A stretch of DNA of 64,000 nt, taken from positions 24,990,392-25,054,391 of the forward strand of contig JBBMNZ010000003.1 in the NCBI GenBank assembly GCA_037954325.1, given 5' to 3'. Source of the stretch: Fistularia commersonii. Its lineage: Eukaryota; Chordata; Actinopteri; Syngnathiformes; Fistulariidae. How positions within the stretch are numbered: position 1 is the first letter of the stretch; every line of letters begins with the position of its first letter. The position numbers and the translations under genes are program-made. Positions 33,773 to 44,025 of the stretch are shown here, piece by piece. The notes beneath the pieces were generated by a model, which saw only the letters and a program-made list of their open reading frames with translations, was not told where the DNA came from and did not search any database.

Positions 33773-33900
33773 TGTGTGTGTGTGTGTGAGTGTGTGTGTG
33801 TGTTCGTCTGAAGGCCCCGGAAAACTCATTTAGAAATGCACGCGGTTCCAGCCGTCGGTTATTCTTAGCATTCAGAAAACATCTGTGTGAAGAGGTGAGA

Positions 33901-33947
<47 letters not shown>

Positions 33948-33960
33948 ACGCACACACATA
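33773..33960. repeat. (TG)n and (AC)n pair
   Basis: (TG)n at 33773-33804 and (AC)n at 33901-33959, in opposite complement, so they could pair as a large hairpin around 95 bp of unique DNA. Confidence 0.9.
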
Positions 33961-34049
33961 AGCAGCAACATAAATGTTGATGTGGTTGTACTTTTGTATT
34001 CGTTTGGGGATTTCAGTTTTGCAAGGCATAAAAACATATGACTATACGC

Positions 34050-34125
34050 CTTTATATACATACATGCACAAACACATATACATATATATATACATACATA
34101 TATACACACATACATATCCTTTCAT

Positions 34126-34156
<31 letters not shown>

Positions 34157-34610
34157 AACATATATGCATATTTTCACACACAAACATAGATATATGCATA
34201 TATACACATATATACACACACAAAGATGTATGCATAAATACACATACAAACATATATGCATATATACACACACAAACATATATGCATAAATATACACACA
34301 AACATACATATATGCATATATACACATATATACACACACAAACATGTATGAATAAATACACACACAAACATACATATATGCATATATTCACATATATACA
34401 CACACAAACATATATGCATAAATACACACACAAACATACATATATGCATATATACACATATATACACACACAAACATATATGAATAAATACACACACAAA
34501 CATACACATATGCATATATTCACATATATACACACACATACATATATGCATATGTACACATATATACATATACACACAGAAATATATGCATAAACACACA
34601 AATTCAGTAT
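34050..34610. repeat. CATATA/CACA minisatellite, about 66-bp unit
   Basis: Repeating ACACACAAACATATATGCAT, ATATACACATATATACACAC and GAATAAATACACACACAAAC blocks. Frames of about 200 residues on either strand are just this repeat. Confidence 0.9.
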
Positions 34611-34618
34611 ATGTATGT

Positions 34619-34651
34619 ATAGATAGATAGATAGGTAGATAGGTAGATAGG

Positions 34652-34708
<57 letters not shown>
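34619..34708. repeat. (GATA)n microsatellite
   Basis: About 22 GATA units with several GGTA variants in the first half. Confidence 0.97.
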
Positions 34709-35444
34709 GCAGATATTTCATCCACGTGCACTTCCTACTGACCGGCTTCTCTCTCCGCCACGTGGCTCCGGGTGACAGTGTTTTGTTTTTTTTTTGTTTG
34801 TTTTTTTTGTACAGAGAAATAAATAAAAAATGAAATAATGAATAAGATAATAAATAAATAAGTAAATAAAGCCTCCTTTGGAAACGTCAATTTGTATTGC
34901 GAGCGCTGCTGTGTGTCCACCGGCTCTGTCAGCTCATCAATACCTGATGAACTGTAGCTGGCGAGCTGAATAATTAGCGAAACCCAGCGTTTATTTATTT
35001 ATAAATAAATTTCCTTCGATTGAATAATTAGCAAAATAACAACTCGTATTTTCAGCCGCGTGGGCTACACTATGCTAGCTCGGGGAAACATTTCAACCAG
35101 GACTCTTTGCGGAGGAGTCGAGATTTTTTCGGGGATGCGTTTAAGTACTTTAATTAATATTCATTTATTCATTATCTTTTCCACTTTTCCAACTCTGGCT
35201 CACCTCGGACCACCTTGCAACCGTTCACTCTTTCATTTCCTTTTCTTTTTGTCAAATAGAAAACATCTAGCAGCTATTTTAGCAAATTTATGGTACTGCT
35301 TACTGACCTCTGCACTAAACTGTACAAAAAATAAAAACTTGTCATGTTTTTGTCCAAATTTTCTTCTCTTCTAGACCCGCCCAAAACCTTAGCGGTTATA
35401 GATCAAAATCCCTTTGTCCCAGCAGCACAACAGTTATAATGTCA
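34709..35444. other. Unassigned AT-rich DNA
   Basis: No recognisable feature. Confidence 0.45.
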
Positions 35445-35640
35445 AAAAAATAAAAATAAATACAGAAGACAGAAGATAGCAAAACATCCGCGAACATCAG
35501 GGATAATAATGGACAACATAAAGGAACAGTAAGGGTGAAAAATACACAACCAGAAGGAAACAACAGTATAAATCGAGTGACAATAGCGATGAGAAGAATA
35601 AAATAAACAAAATATGCAGGATGTGTGCAGAGTTTGGGCC
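35445..35640. repeat. Dispersed repeat F, copy 1
   Basis: Shares GACAGAAGATAGCAAAACAT, GACAACATAAAGGAACAGTA and GGGTGAAAAATACACAACCA with 46310-46490. Probably a LINE 3'-UTR segment. Class not certain. Confidence 0.65.
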
Positions 35641-35689
35641 TGACGTGGACGTCATGAAGTGAAGACGCCTCTGGGAGGAGGGCCGACAC

Positions 35690-35765
35690 GTCTGCAAGTG
35701 AAGAAATTCAAGTCCGACAAGAATCCAAGACTGAGAACGTCCACAGACATCTGTGGATCACCTGA
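35690..35765. mobile_element. Family P arm fragment
   Basis: AAGTGAAGAAATTCAAGTCC, then ACTGAGAACGTCCACAGACA. Confidence 0.6.
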
Positions 35766-35842
35766 CCGGCAGTTTGCATCTGCACGCATTTTATATTTCA
35801 TACCTCGTAGTTTAATGTCTACTGTTTAATATAACTGTTAGA

Positions 35843-36010
35843 TTTGCACTCTGTTATTATTCATACGTCGTCCGCTGCTCCTCCAGGGTCGTGGGAGGAA
35901 CGCCGGATCCAGTCAAAGGACACAAACTCCACACAAAAAGGTCTCCGTCTCTCGATCGAACCGGCGTCCTTCGCCGTGGGAAGTCGAAGCGCGAACCACG
36001 GCGCCACCTC
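35843..36010 (-). repeat. SINE-like repeat S (minus), with tRNA-like head
   Basis: GTGGGAGGAACGCCGGATCC, ACACAAACTCCACACAAAAA, then CGATCGAACCGGCGTCCTTC and GAAGCGCGAACCACGGCGCC. The last two are a degraded B box and A box of a tRNA-like head read on the minus strand, where intact copies read GGTTCGAATCC and GGCGCAGTGGTTAG. It would once have been transcribed by RNA polymerase III. Confidence 0.8.
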
Positions 36011-36290
36011 CCTTGTCCGGTATTGACTTTGACGCAATCGTTGGAGACCTTCAATCGTTCTCCGTCTCGTTCAGACGTGTAGATTCATGCGACCGTCAAC
36101 TTGGATTTTGGCAGATTTATTCACACGTGTGTGAACGTCCTGCATGTGTTCCGACGGCCGGAGGAACCAGGAGAACCCTGAGGAACCCCACGCTGACACG
36201 GGGAGAACATGCAAACTCCAAAAGGTCAGATCCTTCGTGCCGTGAGGTCGAAGCGCTAACCACTACTCTACCCTCTCCTCCCTCTATTAT
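36011..36290 (-). repeat. SINE-like repeat S (minus), second copy
   Basis: CACACGTGTGTGAACGTCCT, GGAGGAACCAGGAGAACCCT, then ACACGGGGAGAACATGCAAA, CTCC and GGTCGAAGCGCTAACCACTA. It is in direct tandem with the copy before it. Confidence 0.8.
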
Positions 36291-36329
36291 TCATATTTTG
36301 TTAATTCCACGTCGCCGTTGGACTTTGAC

Positions 36330-36484
36330 TTCGCCGCGACACATGAAGATTCATGCCCGAACTCGCATTTCGGCACATTTATTCCCACATAAGCGCCTCC
36401 GATGGACCTCCAGCATGTGTCTGGACTGCGAGAGGAACCCTGAGGAACCCCGAAGCAGAACGTGGAGGAAACCTTCTGACCGTC
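36330..36484 (-). repeat. SINE-like repeat S (minus), third partial copy
   Basis: AAGATTCATGCCCGAACTCG, CCAGCATGTGTCTGGACTGC, GAGAGGAACCCTGAGGAACC. It lacks the head, which is cut by the start of the pogo-like element. Confidence 0.75.
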
Positions 36485-36706
36485 CCGTATTTTCACGACG
36501 ATAAGGCGCACATAAAAGTCTTGGATTTTCTTCAAAATGTGCGTCGCGCCCTGTAGTGCAGTGCGCCCTGTGTGTGTTGTGGTCTTAAGGCGGACGTAGC
36601 AGAGAACACCGTGAGAACGTTAAAGGGGGAAGTGTGGGCGTTGATTGTATACAAAAGAACGGGTATGTGCATTATGCAGAACATCGGAGTTTTAAAAACC
36701 CTGAAA

Positions 36707-37097
36707 ATGGCTTGTGAAGCACGGTTTAGAGTGAAGGCCATCGGCTACTCGGAGGAACAGGGAAATCGAGCAGCAGCGAGAGAATTTAAGATGAATGAAT
36801 CAATGGTTCGCAAGTGGAGGAAGCTGGAAAACGAGCTCCGATAAAGGAAGTCCAACCGCTGGACATCGGCGTTCAAAATAAGGCTGCGAGCAGCTTGGGA
36901 GCGATGGATGGTAGATGGAGTAGAAGGCAGCGCCGGGCGAGTAACGCCACAATTTGCGAAATGTTTCACTGTTATTCCAGCATTCGCAAATGCCGGCATC
37001 ATTTCCGAAGATCTGCACGGCACGGAAAGTGACTCTGACAGTGAAGAAAGCGTTCAAATCAAAAACAGAGGATGAGGACTTCGATGGGTTTGATTGA
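36707..37097 (+). pseudogene. Pogo-like transposase with DDE core deleted
   Basis: The frame reads ARFRVKAIGYSEEQGNRAAA, then REFKMNESMVRKWRKLENEL and stops at 36844. This is the N-terminal helix-turn-helix of pogo-type transposases, the class domesticated as POGK-like proteins. After a shift, the text resembles the far C-terminus: LRAAWERWMVDG, AFANAGIISEDLHGTESDSD, and finally EDEDFDGFD with a stop at 37095-37097. About 250-350 residues holding the DDE catalytic triad are missing between them. At least two frameshifts remain. Not functional. Confidence 0.75.
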
Positions 37098-37106
37098 TGA
37101 TAATTA

Positions 37107-37812
37107 CAGTATTCACTTGTTTTTCGCGGGGGGTTACGTACCAAAAAGAACCCATGATAGGCAAAATCCGTGAAGTAGAAACCTTTATATTTTATCATTT
37201 ATCATTTTATTATATCATTTGTTTCACAAATAAAAGTACTGTACTTTAGAAAGGTTTTTTTTCAACAAATAACTTCTGTACTGTACTGTCAAATAATAAT
37301 TTTAATCATCAATGTGAACAGAAGGCTTCAAATGGCGGAGATTAGCATCGCTCACCGCGACCTCATTGCTGCTGCAAAACTTATCGCTGCTGTCGTCCTT
37401 TTTCTTCCTCCTTTATGGAACGAACGAAAGATTCTTTAATTCCGTAATGCCGACCTACAGCCGCATAGCTTTTACCTCCCTTAGCATGTCCAGAAGTTTA
37501 ACTTTATCTGCGATAGATAGCATCTCCTGCTGCCTTTTGGGCCCTGCAAGGTGCTTTTGTCGCTCCAGAGCGTTTTGTCAACATTATGGGTTTTAGAGAA
37601 ACTGGAAATTGCAAGAGAATTTGCACGTACGTCATGTAAATTTGGCGAGCTATTTTACGTACGTGTACATATTAAACTGCAACGTTGTTGACGCACAGGT
37701 AAAGAAGAAGCGGAGTGACTTTTTAGCCAATCAAAATGGAGAACACAATGCACGATGCAAATCTGTGAAGTTGCGAAACCGTGAAAAGTAAACCGCGTTA
37801 TAGGGATCACTG
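37107..37812 (-). mobile_element. Tigger-like non-autonomous transposon nested in the pogo-like element
   Basis: TA on both sides (37105-37106, 37813-37814). Its ends, CAGTATTCACTTGTTTTTCG and the reverse complement of GCGTTATAGGGATCACTG, match those of the 5955-6775 element in reverse. The minus strand at about 37590-37400 repeats the same transposase start (ATGTTGACAAAACGCTCTGG, GCTATCTATCGCAGATAAAG). One base is missing near the GGGAGGTAAAAGC step, so the frame breaks earlier. It inserted 8 bp beyond the pogo stop codon. Confidence 0.88.
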
Positions 37813-38083
37813 TACCGTTAAAAAAAAAAAAAAGTGAGTGTGTTGTTGTTACAAGGTGGATGTAGTAGAGGACACCATGAGAACGTTAAAGGTGGGCGTG
37901 GATTGTAAATAAAACCCGCGCCTTATAATCAGGCGCGCCTTATGTGTGAGTTAAATACAGTAATGGCACACATAACTGAGACTGCGCCTTTTAGTACGAT
38001 GCGCCTTATGGTCTTGAAAAAACGGTAAGATAATTATTGTCATTTGAAGAGCTGAGCACAACGGCGGACACTGCAGCAGAACC

Positions 38084-38108
38084 CACACACACACACACAC
38101 ACACACAC
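38084..38108. repeat. (AC)n microsatellite
   Basis: About 12 AC units. Confidence 0.95.
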
Positions 38109-38129
38109 GCATGTTTTTCTCTTCCCCAC

Positions 38130-38700
38130 CCGGTGCCTTTCCAGGCACAAAGGCTAAATCTATGGGAACAACTCAATCACATTTCCTTATGTAAATATTC
38201 ACGGCCGCCCCTTCCTCTCCCCGCCGCTCTATTAGCTCCCAGCTCCGTGGCTCCTCTGGCACGGGAATGCGCATGGGGGAAATTAACATTTGCTCTCATC
38301 GTCTGCAAATGGCAACTCGTGCTCGCCATGGAAATGAAACACAGAGCGGGGGAGAGAGAGAGCGAGAGGATGGGAAAATATTTGAGCGCGGAGTGATTAA
38401 TAATTCGTCGGGCAGAGCGGTAACATTTGCTTTTGGGTTCAGCGAATTGACAGAATGGCTTTTTCTTCGGCGACCGTTGAAATCAGAGCTCGCACTTTTT
38501 ATTGCCGTTTCAATCCCGGACGATAAATTCGGACGCGCTCCACTCAAGAGCGGAGTGTAGCTGCAGAACGCCGTCCGGACGACTTCTAAAGTCCCGTTCC
38601 TCATTAATATGGAGGACGCGGCCAGACTTTGACGCTGCAAAACATCCAAGAATGTTCCTCCCCGGCAGCAACCGCGGCCTTTATTATCAGCGGGCAGAAT
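38130..38700. promoter_or_regulatory. Candidate conserved non-coding block
   Basis: 570 bp free of the window's repeats. Contains TTAACATTTGCTCTCATCGT, CTGCAAATGGCAACTCGTGC, GGAGTGATTAATAATTCGTC and CTTTTTATTGCCGTTTCAAT. No frame with a recognisable domain. This is among the likeliest enhancer-like stretches here, but conservation is untested. Confidence 0.33.
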
Positions 38701-38814
38701 ATTTACTCTAATTACAAGCCTTCGTCATGCAAAAACATGGCCGCCGTTCGATTAGCAGGCATGTCCGGGCCGTGTCCGGGGGCGCGTGTTTGGCAGTTTT
38801 GTTCGTGGAGGTTC

Positions 38815-39105
38815 TCCACGAGTCTCCAGGTCATGGTTAAAACTCTTCAAATCTTCAGATCTTGGCAACTGGACTTGGATTTCTTTATTTGAAAACGTTT
38901 CCCAATTTAACTGCCAGGGTTTTGGACGGGTCTGGGTTCTGGAGAATTGTTGTGTAAATGGAAGAGTTGATCTACAGAAACTAGTTTTAAGAGTTCCTCA
39001 CATCCAGATGGTTGCAAAGACAAGAATATTTTGACAAGAATTCATCATCACCTGAACCATGACATGATTGAGAACCTCCACTGACATCTTCAGTCGTTAT
39101 AAATG
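38815..39105 (-). mobile_element. Family P, distal part (minus)
   Basis: CAGATCTTGGCAACTGGACT, GAAGAGTTGATCTACAGAAA, then AGACAAGAATATTTTGACAA, GAATTCATCATCACCTGAAC, GATTGAGAACCTCCACTGAC. Inverted arms surround a short centre. Continues past the LINE tail into 39405-39640. Confidence 0.7.
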
Positions 39106-39404
39106 AGGTAAGAATAAGAATAAGAATAACGTTATTTACCCCGAAGGAAATGTTGTGCCAGAGTTTCAAGTAAAACATAACAATTATAGATAATAGTAGG
39201 AAATTGTATAAGTTAAAAAGGAGGGGGAATAAGAAATACAAATAAAACTATAAAGTGTCAAAGTCAAGGCTATAAAGTGTTTTAAGGTCTTAAGTACAAA
39301 GATTTGAAGATTCCCTGCGGCTGAAGGAAGAGGAATTAAAAAGTCTGATAGCCTCATCAGACTCATCGACAATAAATAAAACAACAACAACAATAATAAA
39401 AGCT
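39106..39404 (-). repeat. LINE 3' tail inserted in family P (minus)
   Basis: (AAGAAT)n, AACGTTATTTACCCCGAAGG, AAATGTTGTGCCAGAGTTTC, then ATAGTAGGAAATTG, GTGTTTTAAGGTCTTAAGTA and GAAGATTCCCTGCGGCTGAA. Same family as 9201-9370 and 26655-26970. The family P text on its two sides is continuous in the 13.4-13.9-kb copy, so this is a later insertion. Confidence 0.7.
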
Positions 39405-39860
39405 AATAAAAGCTCATCAACCACTGCAGGAAAGGTTTTTGACAAAACTGTGACGGTTTCTGAGGAAATGAAGAGGTTCGACTTCCGTCGCCCGCCTGAA
39501 CATCGGGCCACCAGCTTCCATGACGATGCAAACAGAAGATTTTCCGGCAAAGCGGCGCCTCTTTCAATTTCTGCCATGCATCAAGAGAGAGAAAGACGGC
39601 GACGCAGAGCAAACCAGCGAACGACAAACGAAACATGTGGTCCGAAATGGCGCAGGGAAAGCTGCATTGAAGAAGAGGGGGTCATCAGAGCCGTCCCCCC
39701 ATTGGTCATTAGAAGTGAAGAAGCCTCTGAGATGAAGGTTGAAACATCTTTAAGTGAAGAAAGTCAAGTCCAGTTGCCAAGACAAGATTTCGACAATAAG
39801 AGTTAATCGGCAGAAACTAAGTCTGAGAGGGTTGTTATGCTGACGGGAGTGTCGTGGTGG
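39405..39860 (-). mobile_element. Family P, middle part (minus)
   Basis: AAAGCTCATCAACCACTGCA, GGAAAGGTTTTTGACAAAAC, CTTTCAATTTCTGCCATGCA reverse-match 13400-13680. Then GGTCATTAGAAGTGAAGAAG, TCAAGTCCAGTTGCCAAGAC and GGTTGTTATGCTGACGGGAG. The RTE insertion follows. Confidence 0.7.
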
Positions 39861-40477
39861 AACGGTGAGGCTACAGGGACCGGAGATCAGGAAGGTGGAG
39901 GATTTCAGGTACTTGGGGTCAACAGTCCAGAGCAACGGAGAGTGTGGAGAAGAGGTGAAGAGACGGTTGAAGCAGGTTGGAAGGGGTGGAGAAAAGTGTC
40001 AGGAGTACGAAGAGATAGAAGACTTTCAGCCAGAATGAAAGGAAAGGTGTACAACAGTGGTGACGCCAGCGATTCTTCATGGACTAGAAACTGTTCCAAT
40101 GACCAAAAGACAGCAGGCAGAGCTGGAGGTGGCAGGGATGAAGATGTCGAGGTTCTCTTTGGGACTGACCAGGATGGAGAGGATCAGGAATGAGTCCATC
40201 AGAGGAACAGCACATGTTAGATGTTTTGGAGAGAAGGTCAGAGAAGCCAGACTGAGATGGTTGGGTGATGGACAGACTGGTAGACGGATGCTGGAATTAG
40301 AGCTGCCAGACGGGACGTCTCAAGGAAAACCAAAGAGAAGATTTATGGACGTAGTGAGAGAAATAATGAAGGTAGTTGATGTGACAGAAGAGGAACCAGA
40401 GAATAGAGTTAGATGGAGAAAGTTGATTCGCTGTGGCGACCACTGAAGGGAAAAGCCAAAAGAAGAAGAAGAAGTGT
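39861..40477 (+). pseudogene. RTE-type LINE 3' fragment, best copy in the window
   Basis: Translated across frameshifts it reads KVEDFRYLGSTVQSNGEC, then TPAILHGLETVPMTKRQQAE, LEVAGMKMSRFSLGLTRMER, VREARLRWLGDG, GKPKRRFMDVVREIMKVVDV and RVRWRKLIRCGDH. This is the region downstream of the reverse-transcriptase catalytic motifs in RTE LINEs, up to the true stop. It is followed by CCACTGAAGGGAAAAGCCAA and an AGAAG tail. The catalytic YxDD motif lies upstream and is absent, as expected of a 5'-truncated insertion. A stop and a shift occur near 40030-40055. It lies inside family P. Confidence 0.9.
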
Positions 40478-40745
40478 TATGATAGCAACTTTTGTGGGAT
40501 TACCTGGACTGGAATGTGAAAAGGTAAAGCTAAAAAGCAGTGAAACCCTTTGGATCACATGAACGTCGGCTCGTGTGGAGGTTACCACGTTGCTTCTGGT
40601 GGTGGATCTTTCCTGGTTGTCTGGAGGATGCAGAAGGTCCTGGTCCATGTGTGCAAATCCATCTTGGTATTAATCCCAGTACGGCGTTGTACATTTGTGA
40701 AAGGTTGTTTCTGAAGCCTCCGCCTCCTCCGTTCACAGCACAGCT
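40478..40745 (-). pseudogene. Family P protein C-terminus and trailer (minus)
   Basis: On the minus strand 40736 to about 40640 reads MNGGGGGFRNNLSQMYNAVL. This resembles the LNRGGGLRHHLSPTYNAVL-like end of teleost proteins that combine reverse transcriptase with a GIY-YIG-type nuclease (Penelope-like, from memory). The rest, down to 40480, is non-coding trailer shared with 14930-15135 (GCAGAAGGTCCTGGTCCATG). No upstream RT survives. Family assignment is inference. Confidence 0.5.
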
Positions 40746-41395
40746 ACCTTAGCGTAGCGCTCTTAGCCCGTCCTCCTCCGCCGCCGCCGAGCTACAGGGC
40801 GTTCCATTAGGCTACGTTGGGTGTACGTGGCCTACCGGTAGATGGGACCCCCTGCTGGACCTCCAGTACGTTGTAGCCTGTTGTTACTCTTGGGACGGTT
40901 CCTGAGGAGGAAACGCGTTCCCGCTCGAGCGCCCTCTTCCACGGGAACCCTTGGATGTATGTTTCATCAACTTTGGTCGATGCGGTTTAATTTCCTCTTA
41001 GCCTCAGGAGCGAAAGTTACCCCGAGGCATCTGGACTCAAACACCTGCCCCGACGCCTTGACGGAAGCGTTGTATCTTCATCTTCCCTTCGGTCTTCTTG
41101 TTTCTTTTTAAAAACATGGTATGTTTCATATGTTTTATTTTTGCAACGCTAACCGAATCGGCGAGGCGTGTTTGAAGAACGGAGAGCGCCGGGTCGCGAG
41201 TGATGCCGACCGAGTCCGGAGATACCGAGAGGATCGATACGGCGCAGATATTATCGACCGGAACTTTGGAGAATTTTGAATGGGTGGAGAGCGGAGGCGG
41301 TTTTCTCTTCCTGAAGCCTCAGAGTTTCACAAGGTTGGAAATATTTTCCTCTAAGATGGAACATTAAAAAAGGGACTCGTCTCAATTATGCAACT
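40746..41395. other. Unassigned unique DNA
   Basis: GC-rich to 41300. No exon recognised. Confidence 0.45.
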
Positions 41396-42230
41396 GTTTG
41401 CCCTCTCATTCAAACGTCATATAGAGACGGAATGCATTGTTGTCATAAACGAAATAACCATTTATTTACAGGTGAAAAACATGCAGCCATTCACCCTCTC
41501 ATTCACACATCGTATGGAGACAAAATGAATTATTGTTATTGTTATTATTATTATTATTGTTATTATTATTATAATCACACAAGCATTCACCATCTCATTC
41601 ACACATCAAATAGAGACAAAATGCATTCTTATTATTATTATTATTTAAGTATTAACACTCTCATTCACACATGGTATAGAGACATAATTGATTATTATTA
41701 TTATTATGATTATTATACAACCATTCACTCACTCATTCACATGTCATAGAGACAAAATCCATTATTATTACCATCATTCAGCCATTCACCCTCTCATTCA
41801 CACATCAAATAGACAAAATGAATTATTATTATTATTATCATATAAATATTCGCCTTCTCATTCACACATCGTATGGAGACAAAATGAATTATTATTATTA
41901 TTATTATCATACAAGCATTCATCCTCTTATTCACTCATCGTATAGAGACAAAATGAACTATTATTATTATTATTATATAACCATTCATTCATCCATTCCC
42001 ATGTCATCGAGACAAAATCCATCATTATTATTATTATCATTCAGCCATCCACCCTCTCATTCACATCAAATAGCGACAAAATGAATTATTGTTATTATCA
42101 TTATTGTTGTGTAAACATTCTCTCACTCATTCACATGTCATATAGGCAAAATCCCATTATTATCATTATTATTATTATTATCATTCAGCCATTCACCCTC
42201 TCATTCACACATCGTATAGAGACAAAATGA

Positions 42231-42269
<39 letters not shown>

Positions 42270-42560
42270 CAACCATTCACTCATTCAGCTCCATGTCATG
42301 GAGACAAAATCCATTATTATTATTATTATCATTTAGCCATTCACCTTCTCATTCACACATATAGAGACAAAATGAATTATTGTTATTGTTATTATTATTA
42401 TGAAAACATTCACTCACTCATCAACATGTCACTTAGACAAAATCCCATTATTATCATTATTATTATTATTATTATTATCATAGAGAAATTCACCCTCTCA
42501 TTCATACGTGGTAAAGATCAATAAATGCATTCACTCATTCAAATGTCATTTAGAGAAACA
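41396..42560. repeat. Alternating minisatellite, about 65-80 bp units, 14-15 copies
   Basis: Each unit has CATTCACCCTCTCATTCACA, CATCGTATAGAGACAAAATG, AATTATT and an ATT array. A sister unit type (CATTCACTCATTCACATGTC, ATAGAGACAAAATCC) appears every second to third unit. A higher-order dimer or trimer is therefore visible, together with variable ATT stretches. Confidence 0.92.
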
Positions 42561-44025
42561 AAACAATTCAGTGACTCACGCAAAAGAACCTGGAGAACAG
42601 ACACACGGTTGCTAAGCCCCGTTTAAATATGTAAATAGAAAAAAAAACGTTGTTGTTGAACGAATATTCGAACGATCCCCAGCTCTTTGAAACGTGTCTC
42701 TGCCACTCCTGCTTCCAAGGCCAATCAAACTTAAGGATCTTTCTCGCCAGATGACCCAAACGCTCCCAACAGAGGCGTCGGCCCGCCGATAACAAAGATT
42801 TTCTTTCACATATTGAAGAAGAAAAGAAATAAATCTTATAATTTCTACGAAGGATCGGAGAGACGGGAAGGCCTGGTGGAAGAGAAAAAGACCGCAATAA
42901 AAAACAATAACAATAAAAACCCGACGTTGTCCTTGACTCTCAAACCGTAACCATCATTTAACAAAGGACGCCTTTTCCATTTGAGAAATATTACAATTCA
43001 GACTTCAGAATCTGTTTAATTGCTAAATGTACGATGTACGACAGCAGTTTTAAGATGAGAGAACGACTTGGAAGAAAAAAAAAAACTTAGCAATAACAAG
43101 AGATAACTTGGGAAAAAGAAAAAAAATACGTGCAATTTCGAGATTTCACCGAAAACAAAATTATCGATCCACGTATTTGTCTGGTATTTGTCCCCTCGCC
43201 TGGATAGCTTTTATGGAGTTTTTTTTTTTTTCTTTTTTTTTAATTTTTTTTAGTTTTTACGGGCTCCAAGGTTGTCCTAACCCGTCGCTTCTTATCTCGG
43301 GGTCGTCCCGTCTGAGCGCGTCACGGCTCGTCTGCCGCCGACTCGTCTGCCGCCGACTCGCCCAATAATCAGACGATTAACCAACAGAAATGGCGGCCGA
43401 GCTGCTTTTATGCGCCGACGGTTCTGCAACCACCTCACAAATACGATGAGCCGCCTCGGTAAATAGATTTCAGCTCAGGGCCCTTTTTTTTTTTTTTTAA
43501 TTCTGGTCCCCTTTTTTTTTTTTTCCCTTATTGTTATTATTAATTCAACCTTTGATTGGTTTTCGTGTCACATTTTGCTCTTAATTCCAATTTCCTTTCC
43601 CCCCTTTTTTCCGTCTTTTTTTTCTTTTTTTTTTTCTCGGTGCTGCGGATTGAATTTACCCCGCGGATCTATAGAGTAAATTCAATCTAATTAAAATCGA
43701 GCCCGATCTAATTGAATCCAATCTAATCTGAAAATAATTCTCCGTGCACAAACACTCACGCTCAAAAGGGGAACGTAGAGCCCTTTGGCGTGAAACCCCT
43801 GAAGCATTTTTTTTTTTTTTTTTTAACGTGGGGGGGGGGGGGGGGGTTGAACGTTTTAAGAGAAAAAAAATACTTTGAGTTAGGAGTAATCCATTTAATC
43901 AATACAACAAACAGAAAAATAAATTGACCGATTATTCATTCATTCATTCATTCATATCCATTAACTCAAGCATGATTTTGATTTCCGCAACCGTTCACTA
44001 ATTATAGAAGTCTTATAAACCAAAA
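42561..44025. other. Unassigned DNA with homopolymers
   Basis: T-runs at 43218-43230, 43489-43499 and 43807-43824, and a G-run of about 18 at 43830-43847. 43640-43770 is rich in CAATCTAATTAAAATCG-type words. No gene recognised. Confidence 0.5.

Larger units (their letters stand above)
36485..38025 (+). mobile_element. Pogo-like DNA transposon, internally deleted, hosting a nested Tigger
   Basis: Left end CCGTATTTTCACGACGATAA, GGCGCAC; right end reverse-complemented CCGTTTTTTCAAGACCATAA, GGCGCATC. The right side also carries a direct echo of left-side text (GAACACCGTGAGAACGTTAA at 36603 against GGACACCATGAGAACGTTAA at 37870). The interior keeps the transposase N-terminus and C-terminal tail but no catalytic core. 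Subtracting the nested Tigger leaves about 830 bp. Confidence 0.75.

Noticed and set aside
34122..34731. Open frames of 185 and 199 residues on the minus strand
   Set aside because: They translate the CATATA/CACA and GATA arrays (Cys/Val/Tyr/Ile only).
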